In this document: piece after piece, positions 24,903 to 36,385 of the stretch | How the letters are laid out: each line of letters opens with the position of its first letter | Position numbering within the stretch: position 1 is the stretch's first letter | DNA from: Erpobdella octoculata | Taxonomy: Eukaryota > Annelida > Clitellata > Hirudinida > Erpobdellidae | DNA: 64,000 nucleotides | Assembly (NCBI GenBank): GCA_963978895.1 | Contig: OZ022242.1 | Coordinates: forward strand, 38,382,179 to 38,446,178 | Direction of reading: 5' to 3' | Translations under genes and position numbers: made by a program | The notes under the pieces: generated by a model | Database searches by the model: none | The model's input: only the letters and a program-made list of their open reading frames with translations | Told to the model about the DNA's origin: nothing

Positions 24903-26682
24903 TCAAACGACATCCTTTTTGCCTTCTTCCAGAACAAAGTAAGTTTGGTCATTTTCTACTGGAAAGTTCAGTTGTACGTTCTCTTTACCACTGTTCATAC
25001 ACTCAGGGTTTTCCATTTGGTAATCAGGCTTATAAGAGTACTGGCTGTACGAAGGATCATAAGGAAGAAGATTCTGACGAGTTAACATCGACTGAGTTTT
25101 GTTATTCAACGTGTACCTTGATTAAGAAGAAAAAATGAAAGTATTTTATTTTAATAAAATGTTTAATTTAGAAAAAATTCAATTATTTTTTGTTTAACAA
25201 AAAGTTTAATTGAATAAATCTGTACTTTCTAGCACAAACGGCTCCAATACAAATAATCACGGAACAGACGATGACTCCCATACCACAAATACTCACGATA
25301 GCTAAAACTGAAAACGAAACTGATCCATATTAAATAAAAAAATTAAATTTAAATTTTTGAGCTATTATTTGAATACAAAATCATAGCACACTTTGTTGAT
25401 TCTTTGGCATAAGAGCCTTTCCTATCAAGTTATCATCTTCTAGCTTCTTTTGTATTTCAGGTTGAGCTAAAATCAGAATCATACATTTTTTTTATAAATT
25501 AAATCAAAATAATCTATGTGTCTATCAATTCAATTATTACCATGAGTGGAGCAATTTCCAACACTTCCGACCCATTGTCCATGCTCGCATCTAAGATACC
25601 ACGTTTGCTTAGAAGAATAACATCCTATTACAATATCATCGTTGTTTCTCTTCAACCACGTATCTTCAGGTGGTATTATGTCTAGGCATCCTTCAGCTTT
25701 ACCATGAAAATATAAACGATATTGTTTTTTTCTACAAAATAATTTATAACTTTCAATATTTTACCTTCGATCTTTAGAGCGAAATTTTCATTAGCAAAAC
25801 CATAGTTATTTATAAACATCCTGACAATATTTGCCGATGACTTGTAAGATGCCACAATTTCTCCCAAAGATTCATCCCGATTAAGCCATTTACTACTGCA
25901 GAAAGATATATTACTGATACGGTTATTAATATTATCTTGCAGAACAATGCCAGCCTTGTCGCATGTGTGCTTATCCTCTGCCTTCGGAGTTTCTGTTGAA
26001 AAGTACGACATCAAAATCTTCTGTCCTTTAGCAGCTTCGAGTATCCAAGGAGAGTTATTTTTACCGCAGTGAGCTGTCTTCAGATATTTGGCAGGAAGGT
26101 ATTTAGACCTATCTGAGGCCGTCAGCAAACACTTGCTGTCGTCAACTTGATAAACTGTTAGAGTTTTTGTGAAACGAAATTTAAAATAAAACTTTATAAA
26201 ATTGTTTTTTGATAAATTGTTCCTCACCTGGTACGCATGTGTACTCAGACTCCAGATGAAGTATCAATCCGGGTGAACAAGGATTTTTCTGCTTCAAAAT
26301 TGGATCGGAAACTTTAACGATGCACTCCTGACGAAAAGAACACTTTTCGTGAAAAAAACGAAGAACATCGACCGAACAACCGAAGTATTTCTGATCGTGA
26401 ATCAGCGATCCGAAGCTTTTGATTTCGTCTTCGGTAATACAGCGGCCTTTTCTCATTCGACCAAATAGCGCATTCTTCATTAAAATAACCTCGCTCGATG
26501 AGCATTTTGGGTTGAAACTTTCAAACTGGCAGTATTCATTCTCTGATAACAGTTTTTTTTTCTTCTTAAATTTTCAACAAATGTATCAAAGTCAATATTT
26601 AAACACTGACAAATTCCCAACCTGGTTCAGCGTCCAAATATCTTGTCATCGCAAAAACTGCGAATATAACAAATTTAAACAT
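24903..26682 (-). CDS. R7: SUEL lectin-CUB-CCP transmembrane receptor, class B1
   Basis: Exons 26622-26682, 26228-26542, 25765-26154, 25541-25696, 25392-25466, 25226-25307 and 24903-25116 give 430 aa. The signal peptide is MFKFVIFAVFAMTRYLDAEP. The lectin motif is LFGRMRKGRCITEDEIKSFG, with FGR in place of YGR. The CUB-like exon has PWILEAAKGQ. The linker ends MPKNQQ, typical of B1. The TM is VLAIVSICGMGVIVCSVIIC. The tail has YDPSYSQYSYKPDY and ends TYFVLEEGKKDVV. Confidence 0.86.
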
Positions 26683-26734
26683 TCTGCTTTCTTAATTGCA
26701 ATCACTTTGCATAGCTAAAACGTTTGGAAACTTT

Positions 26735-26810
26735 GTTTTATTCTAAATAATTGCGGAAGAACACCTGGGAACCAAATTCTTTTATTTCTATTTCCGGGGG
26801 TCATTTCAAA
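26735..26810 (-). promoter_or_regulatory. R7 promoter: 14-bp element, weak TATA
   Basis: GGGGTCATTTCAAA at 26797-26810; AATAAAA (- strand) near 26735-26742 is the only TATA-like box. The element is 115 bp before the ATG. Confidence 0.6.
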
Positions 26811-26998
26811 TCACCTAAAACAGTGACAATAGAAATGTTAGCTAGCGAATCAGTGTATACAAATGAGCAAAACCGATGACACAAAAAATGTTTGCTCGCT
26901 AAACCAGTTTCCGCAAATGTCCACATACTTCAAAAATTTACAAATAATGATTTTTACTTAATTCAAATGTAAGAAATATTTGATAATTTTCAACTTTT

Positions 26999-29531
26999 TT
27001 ATTGTTCATTGTGCTTTTCAATAATATTTTCATCCAAAACAAAATATTTCTCTTCTTCTCCTTCAACAGACTGGCCATTCTGTATTGCAGTCTTATTCAT
27101 TGTAGACTGTGAAAAAGGACCGTAGAAAGGAGGCTGAACAGACATCGTATCTTTTCTATAGTAACTCTCTCGAACTGCCAAATTCATAGACTTTTCGCCT
27201 TTGAACCTAGAAAATTTAGTAACCTAGTAAACTTCTGGTACTAAATATGATGTATTACAATTTAAATTAATTGATGCAGAAACTTAAGCATGTGTGTAAA
27301 AAAGAAAAAGATAACAGTTTAACCTCTTAACGAACATTGCTCCACAACAGATTATTAAAATGCAAACTACCACTCCAAACGATGAAATTGCTATGATAAT
27401 CAAAACTGGAAAAATACATATTTATTTCAATTTTACTAAAAAAATACTAATTGGGTATTTGTTTAAGCAGCACCAGAAATGATTCAATGCAAATAAACTA
27501 AGCTAACTTTGATTTTCTTCCGACATAGCTGTAACTTTAGTCGGTTTTCCACCAGCAATCTTTAAGTCATTTTTTTCTAAATTGTTCCCTGAAAATAATT
27601 TTATAATAACAAACTAGTTAATAAATCATTATTGAATTGAAAAAAATAACAATTTAAAATTCAAATCTTAAATTCATTAGTACCAACCATGTTCTGAAGA
27701 ACAGTTTCCTACGGTTCCTATCCATTTTCCATTCTCACATCTAAGATACCAGGTGTGCTTGGATGAATAACATCCTATTACAATATCATCGTTGTTTCTC
27801 TTCAACCACGTATCTTCAGGTGGTATTATGTCTAGACATCCATCGGCTAAAAAAAATATTTAGACGCAACGAATAACCAAATGGTACACCTAATTGGAAT
27901 GTCAAATTAAAAAACCCCTCCAGGTGAAAACTTACCTTCAAATTTAAGAATCAGCTTGACGGTCGACTGTAAATTGGTAACATCACTACCAGAAGTTAAT
28001 TTAAAAACTTCAATAATTCCACTCTTAGATTTGAAAACCACTTCCTCCTTCATTGTCATTCCGTCTTTACTCTCTGAACTTCCGATCTCACTGCCACTGC
28101 AAATTGTAACGTTTCTTTTACTTCTACTTTCAGCAATGATAACTCCTACTCCTTTGCAGACCAAAGAATTTGCTCCAAATTCTGCCGAAAACTTTTTTTG
28201 AATGACTTTCACTGTTTGACCTTTGAACGTTTCAAAGATCCATGGCTGATCCCGGCTGATCCCGCATGACTGCCCGCTATGATGATCGACTATTAGATGA
28301 ACAGCTTTTTGGCTTATGGCAGTGCGGCAGTTGCCTTCTTCATTTTCAATAACTAGAAATAAACAAATCTCTATGTGTATACAAATTTTTTTTTCAAAAT
28401 TCTGCTATGCAGTGGCGTCACCAAAGATGCGGGGTGCGGACCGATCGGGGCGACACCATCACATGAGGTGACACCATATTCAAAATGTACTGTGATTTTG
28501 CCACTATGGAATTATGTTTTAGAGAAATGGTTCAATAGGTTTTATCTCCCTAGCATCAATTTTGTAAATGGTTTACTAGGTCCAAGGGGTGAATCATGAT
28601 GGGGTGACACCACGAATTACCCCACTGAGTGAAACCAACCCTTGTGGTGCCACTGAAGCTATGCGACTGATTTCAATGCCACGATAATTACACTTATTGA
28701 TTTTCCGATTTCCTCTTTTATTTTCAAATAAATTATTAAAACAAAATAAACGTTGGCATGAGAAAAAATACAGGTTACAACATATTACCGTGTAATCATT
28801 GGTAGGTCACTTACAGATTACAACATATTACCGTGTAAGCATTGATACGTCACTTACATATTACAACATATTACCGTGTAAGCATTGATACGTCACTTAC
28901 AGATTACAACATATTACCGTGTAAGCATTGATACGTCACTTACATATTACAACATATTACCGTGTAAGCATTGATACGTCACTTACATATTACAAAATAT
29001 TACCGTGTAAGCATTGGTACGTCACTTGCAGATGCGATTTCACCCATGGATAACAAGCCGCCGTCTGATTGAGTTCTTTGTCTTTAACTTCGACACTGCA
29101 ATCTTTAGAGAATGAGCAACGGTTGTGTAATATCGTAGTAACGTCAGATTGACAGCCAAAATATTTTGGATCGCTGCTGACTGATCCAAAAGCAGTTAGT
29201 TCCTGTTCTTTGATGCATTTACCGACATTCATGCGCCCATATTTGGCCGATTCAATGAAAATCTGTTTGCCAGGAGGACATTTCGGTGTGAAGAATTCAT
29301 TTTGGCAATATTCGCCATCTGTAAATAAAGTTCACAATAAATATATATCTATATAGTTTCATAGGCGTAACATGTTTTGGAGACTTAGTTTTGAAAAATA
29401 AAAGACTCACTTTGATTCTGCAAATGCTGACTCTCTTCCATTTCAGACGATTCATATGAATGGATGATTTTATTACAAACCAATCCGGTTAATAACAAAC
29501 TCAAAATAGGGTTTGGAAAACGTACAAACAT
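26999..29531 (-). CDS. R8: SUEL lectin-CUB-CCP transmembrane receptor, class B2
   Basis: Exons 29411-29531, 29004-29318, 27936-28352, 27688-27846, 27508-27588, 27324-27405 and 26999-27206 give 460 aa. The lectin reads KYGRMNVGKCIKEQEL. The canonical late PC is altered to AACYPWVKSHL, a B2 trait. The CUB-like exon has PWIFETFKGQ. The TM is VLIIIAISSFGVVVCILIIC. The tail has ESYYRKDTM and ends KYFVLDENIIEKHNEQ. The CUB/lectin intron is unusually long (651 bp) because it holds a hAT-type MITE and a minisatellite made from the lectin exon's own end. Confidence 0.85.
28410..28655. mobile_element. 246-bp hAT-like MITE
   Basis: The ends CAGTGGCGTCACC and GGTGCCACTG form terminal inverted repeats starting CAGTGGC. 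The flanking 8-mers CTGCTATG (28402-28409) and AAGCTATG (28656-28663) match at six of eight positions, consistent with an aged hAT 8-bp target duplication. No coding capacity. It lies in an R8 intron. Confidence 0.6.
28773..29033. repeat. 43-bp minisatellite built from the R8 lectin exon end and its splice donor
   Basis: About six copies. Minus-strand unit: TGACGTATCAATGCTTACAC then GGTAATATGTTGTAATCTG and TAAG. The copy at the right end is the true exon end (VTYQCLHG plus donor at 29004/29003). The other five lie in the intron and each carries the same donor. Confidence 0.85.
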
Positions 29532-29616
29532 TTTGTGGAACAGAGCGACTGTAACCTAAATCGTGTCCGACAATGGAGCTAATATCATTTCTATTTTCTA
29601 TCACCAAAAAAGCTAG

Positions 29617-29684
29617 CTTTATAAAGCGGCGTACGCATTAATACCTTTTAGAAAGTATAACAAAAACTCAGGGGTCTTCTCAAA
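29617..29684 (-). promoter_or_regulatory. R8 promoter: 14-bp element plus TATA box
   Basis: GGGGTCTTCTCAAA at 29671-29684; TATAAAG (- strand) at 29617-29623. The element is 140 bp before the ATG. Confidence 0.7.
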
Positions 29685-29864
29685 ACTTGAATCATCAAAA
29701 ACGTTTGACACAACTAGAGCATATAACTATTTATATTGTTATTATAGCAAAATAATGTCATAAATAAACTCACGCATATGTATGGCATGTCTAAACATTA
29801 GTCATTTTTACATAAATTTTATTAACAAAATGGTTTTTTCTTGGCTTTCTAGGCAAACGTTCGC

Positions 29865-31623
29865 TTATTTGGTATCTTCCGTTCCGTTTTCCTCCAAAAC
29901 AAAATAAGTTTTATCGTCTCCAGAGAAATTTTGAGTTTGCCGCTCTGTGGAATCACTTTCGTACTTAGCGGAATAAACTCCCGGATTGTAGGTTTGGTGT
30001 TGATTGTAAGGCGGCTCAAAGTTATGGTTGACAAATTTCGGTTTCCCCAATTTGGTTGAGACAGAATACCTTTTGAGAAACATTTTTGAAATGAAGTATT
30101 CAAAATGTATTATTTTAAGTCTTATTTGGCGAGATTTTCAGTGCTACTAAATTACCTTCTAGCGCAAACTGCTCCAACACAGATTATTAAGGAGCATATA
30201 ACCACTCCTGCTCCACAAATACTGACAATGGCCAAAACTGAAAAAGAGACAAATTTAAGTTTTTATTCAAAACGATGCTGAATAATTTTTTTAATTTACC
30301 TACCCTGTTGATTCTTTGGCATTATCATTTTTATCTCATCGCTCTTGTCCAGTTTTTTATTCATGGTAGAACTTGAGTCTGTAAATGAAACAAATAAACA
30401 ATCCATGCTTAAAAGCGCTATCATCACAATTTTAAGACCAAGTACCTATTGGAGTTGAGCAGTTGCCCACAGTTCCTGTCCATTGACCATTCTCGCATCT
30501 AAGATACCACGTTTGCTTAGAAGAATAACATCCTATTACAATGTCATCATTGCTTCTCTTCAGCCATGTATCTTCAGGTGGTATGATGTCCAGGCATCCT
30601 TCAGCTATCAAAGAAAAATGAAAATGTTAGTTTTTGATGTTGGAAGAAAAATAAAAAGAAACAGATTCTAAATACTGTTTAGTTATACAAATAGAATTAA
30701 ATTCACCTTGAACTTTAAGCGCAAAAGATGCTTTGAGAGATTTAATACCGTTCACAAACAACTTGATAACATTTGACGACGATTTAAACGGCAGCAAATG
30801 ATTGTCTACAAGATCTTCATTAGACCATTGGTTGCTACAAATAGAAACGTTATTGCGCAAATTTCCATCCTGTAGCTGAACACCTACTTCATTGCACTGA
30901 GTCACGACCTCTGTAGCTTTTGTATTTGTAGAAAAAAATGATATCATGATTCTTTGGCCTTTAGCTGTTTCTATTATCCAAGGGTAATTTGTTTGTCCAC
31001 AGTGATTTGTCATGAGTGATGATGCAAGAATATATCTAGGTTTTTCAGAAGCCGTTAACAGGCATCTTGTATCTTCAGTTTGGTAAGCTGCGTTAAAAAA
31101 GAACCAATAAGTAATCAACATATATTTTCCGAATACGGCTTATATGCCTATTCAAACCGTTACCTGAAATGCATATGTGCTCTGCTTCTAAATGAAGAAT
31201 TAGCCCAGGCTGGCAAGGATCGTAATTTTTTAGACTAGCATCAGATACTTTGACCAAACAATCCTGTTTTAAAGAACATCTTTCATGAAACAGGTCAAGT
31301 ACATCAACTGAACATCCGAAGTACTTTGGATCGTGTATTAGAGCTCCAAAGCTTTTGATTTCTTTCTTGGTGATGCAACGTCCTTCTCTCATACGACCGA
31401 ATAGTGCTTTCCTCATGAGAATAACTTCACTGATACCACATTTTGGTGTAAAACTTTCAAACTGACAATACTCGTTATCTGACAGTGATAATTCAGTTTA
31501 CATTTTTAACAAAACAATTATACAACATAACGGTAAGCCGTTTGATAATTAATTTATGTTCTAACCTGACTCGGTATCCGCTCCACTAAAAAATATCAAA
31601 ACATATAAAATTGCGTAGATCAT
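29865..31623 (-). CDS. R9: SUEL lectin-CUB-CCP transmembrane receptor, class B1
   Basis: Exons 31566-31623, 31164-31478, 30707-31087, 30446-30604, 30304-30378, 30156-30237 and 29865-30069 give 424 aa, among the shortest in the array. The signal peptide is MIYAILYVLIFFSGADTES. The lectin has LFGRMREGRCITKKEIKSFG and DPCQPGLILHL. The CUB-like exon has PWIIETAKGQ. The linker ends MPKNQQ. The TM is VLAIVSICGAGVVICSLIIC. The tail has PPYNQHQTYNPGVYS and ends TYFVLEENGTEDTK. Most similar to R7 and R11. Confidence 0.86.
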
Positions 31624-31738
31624 CTTCAACAACGGAGTGAAGAAATTTGTACGATTGTCTCGCTAGCTGAAAAGTTTGCTTAAATATCAAACCTTAAGCG
31701 GAATAATTCCTATCGGCATAAATAAATTTTAATTTGTA

Positions 31739-31752
31739 GGGGTCGTCTCATA
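31739..31752 (-). promoter_or_regulatory. R9 promoter element
   Basis: GGGGTCGTCTCATA, one change from consensus, 116 bp before the ATG. No clear TATA box; GATATTTAAG (- strand) near 31680 is the best candidate. Confidence 0.6.
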
Positions 31753-31920
31753 AACGAATAAAGAGCATTCAATTGTTACTCAAAGCCACGACGAGTCTAT
31801 TGTAAACCATAAATACTTTCAATGAAAACAAGTAGAAAATTTAATGTACAAGAAAATGTTAATACAAATCTATTGTAATTTCAGTAACATTATAACTGTT
31901 TTTTGATGTTGTATTTAGTT

Positions 31921-33849
31921 TTATTGAGGCCTTTCGATTACAGTTTCATCTAATACAAAGTACTTTTGCTCGTCTCCTTCCTGATTCTTGGCGTCTATTT
32001 GGCCATCGTTCAATGTCGAATGGGCGACAGGACCATAATATGGCTGGTAGTTCATCGTGTCCTTTCTGTAGTAGCTTTCCTTGACGGCCATGTTTATTGG
32101 TTTCTCGTTTTTAAATCTGAGAATTAATTGATTCATTTCAAGAATTCAAATTTAGTGACATTTAAAAATTTATTTGATAATGCAAATGTTACATTTTAAA
32201 TGTCACCTTTTCACAAACATTGCTCCGCAGCATACGATCAGAATACAGACGACCACGCCAAATGACGAGATGGCTATGATGACCAAAACTACAAATGCAA
32301 GTCGGTTATTTATAACCTTCAGCAAGCTTTATTAAATTTTATTTACTTTTAAAAATAATTCACTGAATTATTTGCTTACTTTGATTTTCTTCCGACATAG
32401 CGGTTACCTTTGAGTGATTTTTCTTCTCAAAACTTTTACTGCTTTCAACTGCATCTGCAACTGTAAGTACAGTTGCTTATTTATTTTTTCCTACAGAAAC
32501 TTAACCTATTATTATAAAATTTAGATAATTACTTACTGGTATGTTCTGAAGAACAGTTGCCCACAATTCCAATCCACTTCCCATTTTCGCATCTAAGGTA
32601 CCACGTGTGCTTAGAAGAATAACATCCTATTACAATATCATCGTTGTTTCTCTTCAACCATGTATCTTCAGGTGGTATTATATCTAGGCATCCATCGGCT
32701 TTTAAAAAATCATTATATGAGTTTAAAATTGGGTGTTACTAACAATGGTAACCAAACTAATATTTATTAATAATCCAATTGAAGCTATACATTTTTAAAT
32801 TTTTCACAGAAGTTATAAATTACCAAATACTTACCCTCAAATTTAAGGACTAATCTAGCATCAGAAGCGTCATCTACATCGACGTCTTCTCCAATAGTGG
32901 TTAACCGAAAAATTTCGACACTGCCACTTTTAGACCTAAAAACAACCTCTTCGCTCATAGTTCCTTTGCTCTTGTCGTTTTCTACTTCGCCAGAACAAAT
33001 GGTCGCATTTCTTTTGCCTCGTCTCTCTGCTATTGTGGCAGCCACTCCTTTACAGACAAGAGAGTCTATGCCAACGCTCTTGTAAAACACTTTTTGTGAG
33101 ATTTTTATAGTTTGACCTTTGTAGGTCTCTATGATCCATGGCTGTGCATGGCTTCCGCACGATTGGCTATGATGTCGATTGACTATTAAGTGCATCGCTT
33201 TATCAGAAAGCATCGTTCTACAGCTAACATTCTCATCTTGAATAACTTAAAAAAAATTAATCATTATGATTAAATTGACTTAATTAGATTATGTAATAAT
33301 TACAAATAAAATTTAAACCAGTTTGAAAAACAAATTTCAGTTTACCGTGTAGACACTGATAGACAACTTCCAAATGTGATTTCACCCAAGGATGACAAGC
33401 TGTCGTCTGATTCAGTTCCTTATCTTTCACTTCAACGCTGCACTTGCTAGAAAAAGAGCATTTTCTGTGCAGAACCGAAGTAACGTCCGATTGGCATCCG
33501 AAATATTTGGGATCGTTCGCTATAGAGCCAAGAGACTGGAGTTCCTGTTCTTTGATGCACCTACCGATGCTCATTCGACCGTATTTGGCTGATCCAATGA
33601 GTATCTGTTCTCCCGGTGGACAATTTGGATTAAAGAACTCGTTTGAGCAATATTCACTTCCTTAAAAGTTTTAATGTAATCAGGTGTTTAAGTTGTATTA
33701 AAAAATTATTTTTTACAGATCTACTTTTTACTTCTATTTGGCTCAAGATCTTTTTGATTTTCGATTTCTGTAGAACCCAATTGAAATGTTAGACAAATAA
33801 AACTTCTTTGACACAACAATATCACGATTAAAATAACATTTAGCAGCAT
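31921..33849 (-). CDS. R10: SUEL lectin-CUB-CCP transmembrane receptor, class B2
   Basis: Exons 33732-33849, 33346-33660, 32835-33245, 32537-32698, 32380-32460, 32207-32288 and 31921-32116 give 454 aa. Exon 1 is long, with a charged stretch (STEIENQKDLEPN) after the hydrophobic signal, like R8. The lectin has KYGRMSIGRCIKEQELQSLG and the B2-type ACHPWVKSHL. The CUB-like exon has PWIIETYKGQ. The TM is VLVIIAISSFGVVVCILIVC. The tail has ESYYRKDTMNYQPYYGP and ends KYFVLDETVIERPQ. Confidence 0.86.
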
Positions 33850-33933
33850 TATTATAATCAGTTTAACGTTTCAACTTTTTTTACAAGCTCTCTCGGACTT
33901 TACATGTATTTGAAGACAGCACTGGATGGATAC

Positions 33934-33997
33934 TTATAAAGGCATCATCGTAATGATACAATTTGACGTTTAATTGGCGCAAAGGGGTCGTCTCAAA
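33934..33997 (-). promoter_or_regulatory. R10 promoter: 14-bp element plus TATA-like box
   Basis: GGGGTCGTCTCAAA at 33984-33997; TATAAG (- strand) at 33934-33939. The element is 135 bp before the ATG. Confidence 0.7.
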
Positions 33998-34138
33998 GAG
34001 CGGATTTTTTATACAACTTATAGTGTGGGTTTTTGTTTAATTGTAGGCATTGAGAAAAAACAAAAACTAGTTTTGTTTTAAAAAAATATAAAAAATCATT
34101 CAGTGGTGCAATTTTGCAAAATTTCACATCGCATATCT

Positions 34139-36068
34139 TTAATGGTCTTCGCCATTTCTGTTTTCTTCTAAGACGAAATAAGTTTTGTCGTCTTCAGAGC
34201 CCGTGGCAAAATCATGTTTACCGATTCCAGGTTGGCCAGCGTCAAATTCTGAATCATTAAAACCATGAAGTCCAGGATGGTAGGTATGCTGCTGATGTTG
34301 AACGTATGAAGGTTCAAAAGATGTCGCGTTGGGATTTGTAAATTTCAGTTTTCCCGATTTGTTAAACAACGAATACCTATAAGACAATTATTTATTCAAA
34401 AAAAGAGTTTAGAAAACAAATTAAAAACTTAGATAAATATTTATTTTTGAATTATGTTTGACCTTTTTGAACAAATTGCTCCGACGCAAATAATCATGGA
34501 ACAGATGACAACTCCAACTCCACAGATGCTTACTATGACTAAAACTGGATAAAATTAAAAGACGTAATTGCTTTATTATTGTGTTTACTTGTAAATAAAT
34601 TAAAACTAATCATAATGTGAGAGTGTGGGATGTTTTAGATAGATTTTCATAAAAGATAATGAAAAGTAGGTACAACACATTTTTGGTCTCTTACTCTGTT
34701 GGTTTTTAGGCATGAGAAGTTTATCGCCAATTTCTTTTTCTACTCTTTTATTATTTTCTGTATTTATTTCTAAAAATAAAATCGTTTTAGTGTGAATAAG
34801 TTGTACAAAACGTATTTGGTTTTTGTAAAAAATCCAGATTACTCACCTATATGATTGGAACAGTTGCCCACAGTTCCTGCCCATTGACCATTCTCGCATC
34901 TAAGATACCACGTTTGTTTTGAAGAATAACATCCTATTACAATATCATCGTTGTTTCTTTTCAACCACGTATCTTCCGGTGGTATTATATCCAAACATCC
35001 TTCAGCTGTAAATGTATAAATAGTTTCTGAGAACTTTCTAACAACATTATAAAGTTAACAACATAGCAACCTTTTAGCATCAAAGCAAATCTCTTTCTTG
35101 AAAGATTGAATTCCATGATTAGCATTTTCACAGTATTTTTGACTGATTTGTATGTGTGCAAATTTGCACTATTTTGCTTCCCAGAAAAATCTAGACTGCT
35201 GGAGCAAAGCGTGGAGTTGACGCCACTGAATCCATCTTGGAATATAATTCCAAAACTTTTACATCGATTTCGATCCTTTGCATCCAGATTTTCAACAAGT
35301 TCTACAGATATCCTTTGACCTTTTGGGGCTTCCAAAACAAAAGGACGACTACGTGAACCGCACTGTTCGTTCTTGAAAAATTCCGAAAGAAAATATTTTG
35401 GTTTTTGAGAAACCAAAAGATGACAGTTGCTGTTTTCGCTGTAATAAGCTAAAAATTTATTCAGTTTTAATTAATCTTTTACAATACAAATAAAATTACT
35501 AAAAATTCAAAACGACTGAAAAAGTAAAACGTGTATTATTCATAGACGCCTACTTGTCAGGCATGTGAATTTGGCTTCAAGATTTAGAAAGAGCCCTGGC
35601 AAGCAAGTGCTTAGTTTTTTCAGGCTTTCATCGGCAACTTTAACACTGCACTCCTGCTTGAATGAGCATCTCTCGTGGAATATTTCCAAAACATCCGAAT
35701 AGCATCCGATATATTTCGGATCGTGAATGAGTGGTCCGAGACCTTTGACATCTTCTTCGGTTATGCATTCTCCTTTCCGTATTCGACCAAATAAAGCTTT
35801 TTCCATGTAGATGACTTCGTTTGGTGAGCATTTCGGATTAAAGGTGTCTAATTGACAGTATTCGATACCTAAATTTGAGGGAAAAAAACACTTTTTAGCC
35901 AAAAGAAACCTTAAAATGATCGACTAAAAACCTTAATTTTATATCTATTCCCAAATTGTATAAAATAGAAATCTAACCGTCATTTTCCAAATCAACTGAA
36001 ATACTTCCAATCAAAGTTAAATCAAGAAGAATTACAGAGAACAACACGATAACTAGAAATTCCTCCAT
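34139..36068 (-). CDS. R11: SUEL lectin-CUB-CCP transmembrane receptor, class B1
   Basis: Exons 35978-36068, 35554-35868, 35071-35448, 34847-35005, 34695-34769, 34463-34544 and 34139-34376 give 445 aa. The signal peptide is MEEFLVIVLFSVILLDLTLI. The lectin has LFGRIRKGECITEEDVKGLG. The CUB-like exon has RPFVLEAPKGQ, with PF where others have PW. The linker ends MPKNQQ. The TM is VLVIVSICGVGVVICSMIIC. The tail is histidine-rich (VQHQQHTYHPGLHG) and ends TYFVLEENRNGEDH. Confidence 0.86.
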
Positions 36069-36121
36069 CTCAAGTTTTCAGTGAGAGCGAATTGTGTTTG
36101 TTAAATAAGATTTCTGCTCGG

Positions 36122-36186
36122 TTTTAAATGGGTTTATCGCAACGCGCAGTAACACCAGGGCTGGACATTAGTGGGGTCGTCTCAAA
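36122..36186 (-). promoter_or_regulatory. R11 promoter: 14-bp element plus TATA variant
   Basis: GGGGTCGTCTCAAA at 36173-36186; TTTAAAA (- strand) at 36122-36128. The element is 105 bp before the ATG. Confidence 0.65.
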
Positions 36187-36385
36187 AATGTTTACTTTAA
36201 TAAATTGATGAAATGACGCTATTTTCAAATACCAAAACACAACTCAATATAACCGTTAATATTTACTAACGGCAAAATAATAAACCAAACAACGCTGACG
36301 AAACTTTAAAAGCAAGTTAAATTTTTCTATATATATATATATATACAATCACATCCACTCAATCAAAACTTTAATGCATTGTCAC

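Noticed and set aside
28773..29033. Possible CRISPR array
   Set aside because: Contiguous 43-bp repeats without spacers, in a eukaryotic intron, and clearly derived from the adjacent exon end.
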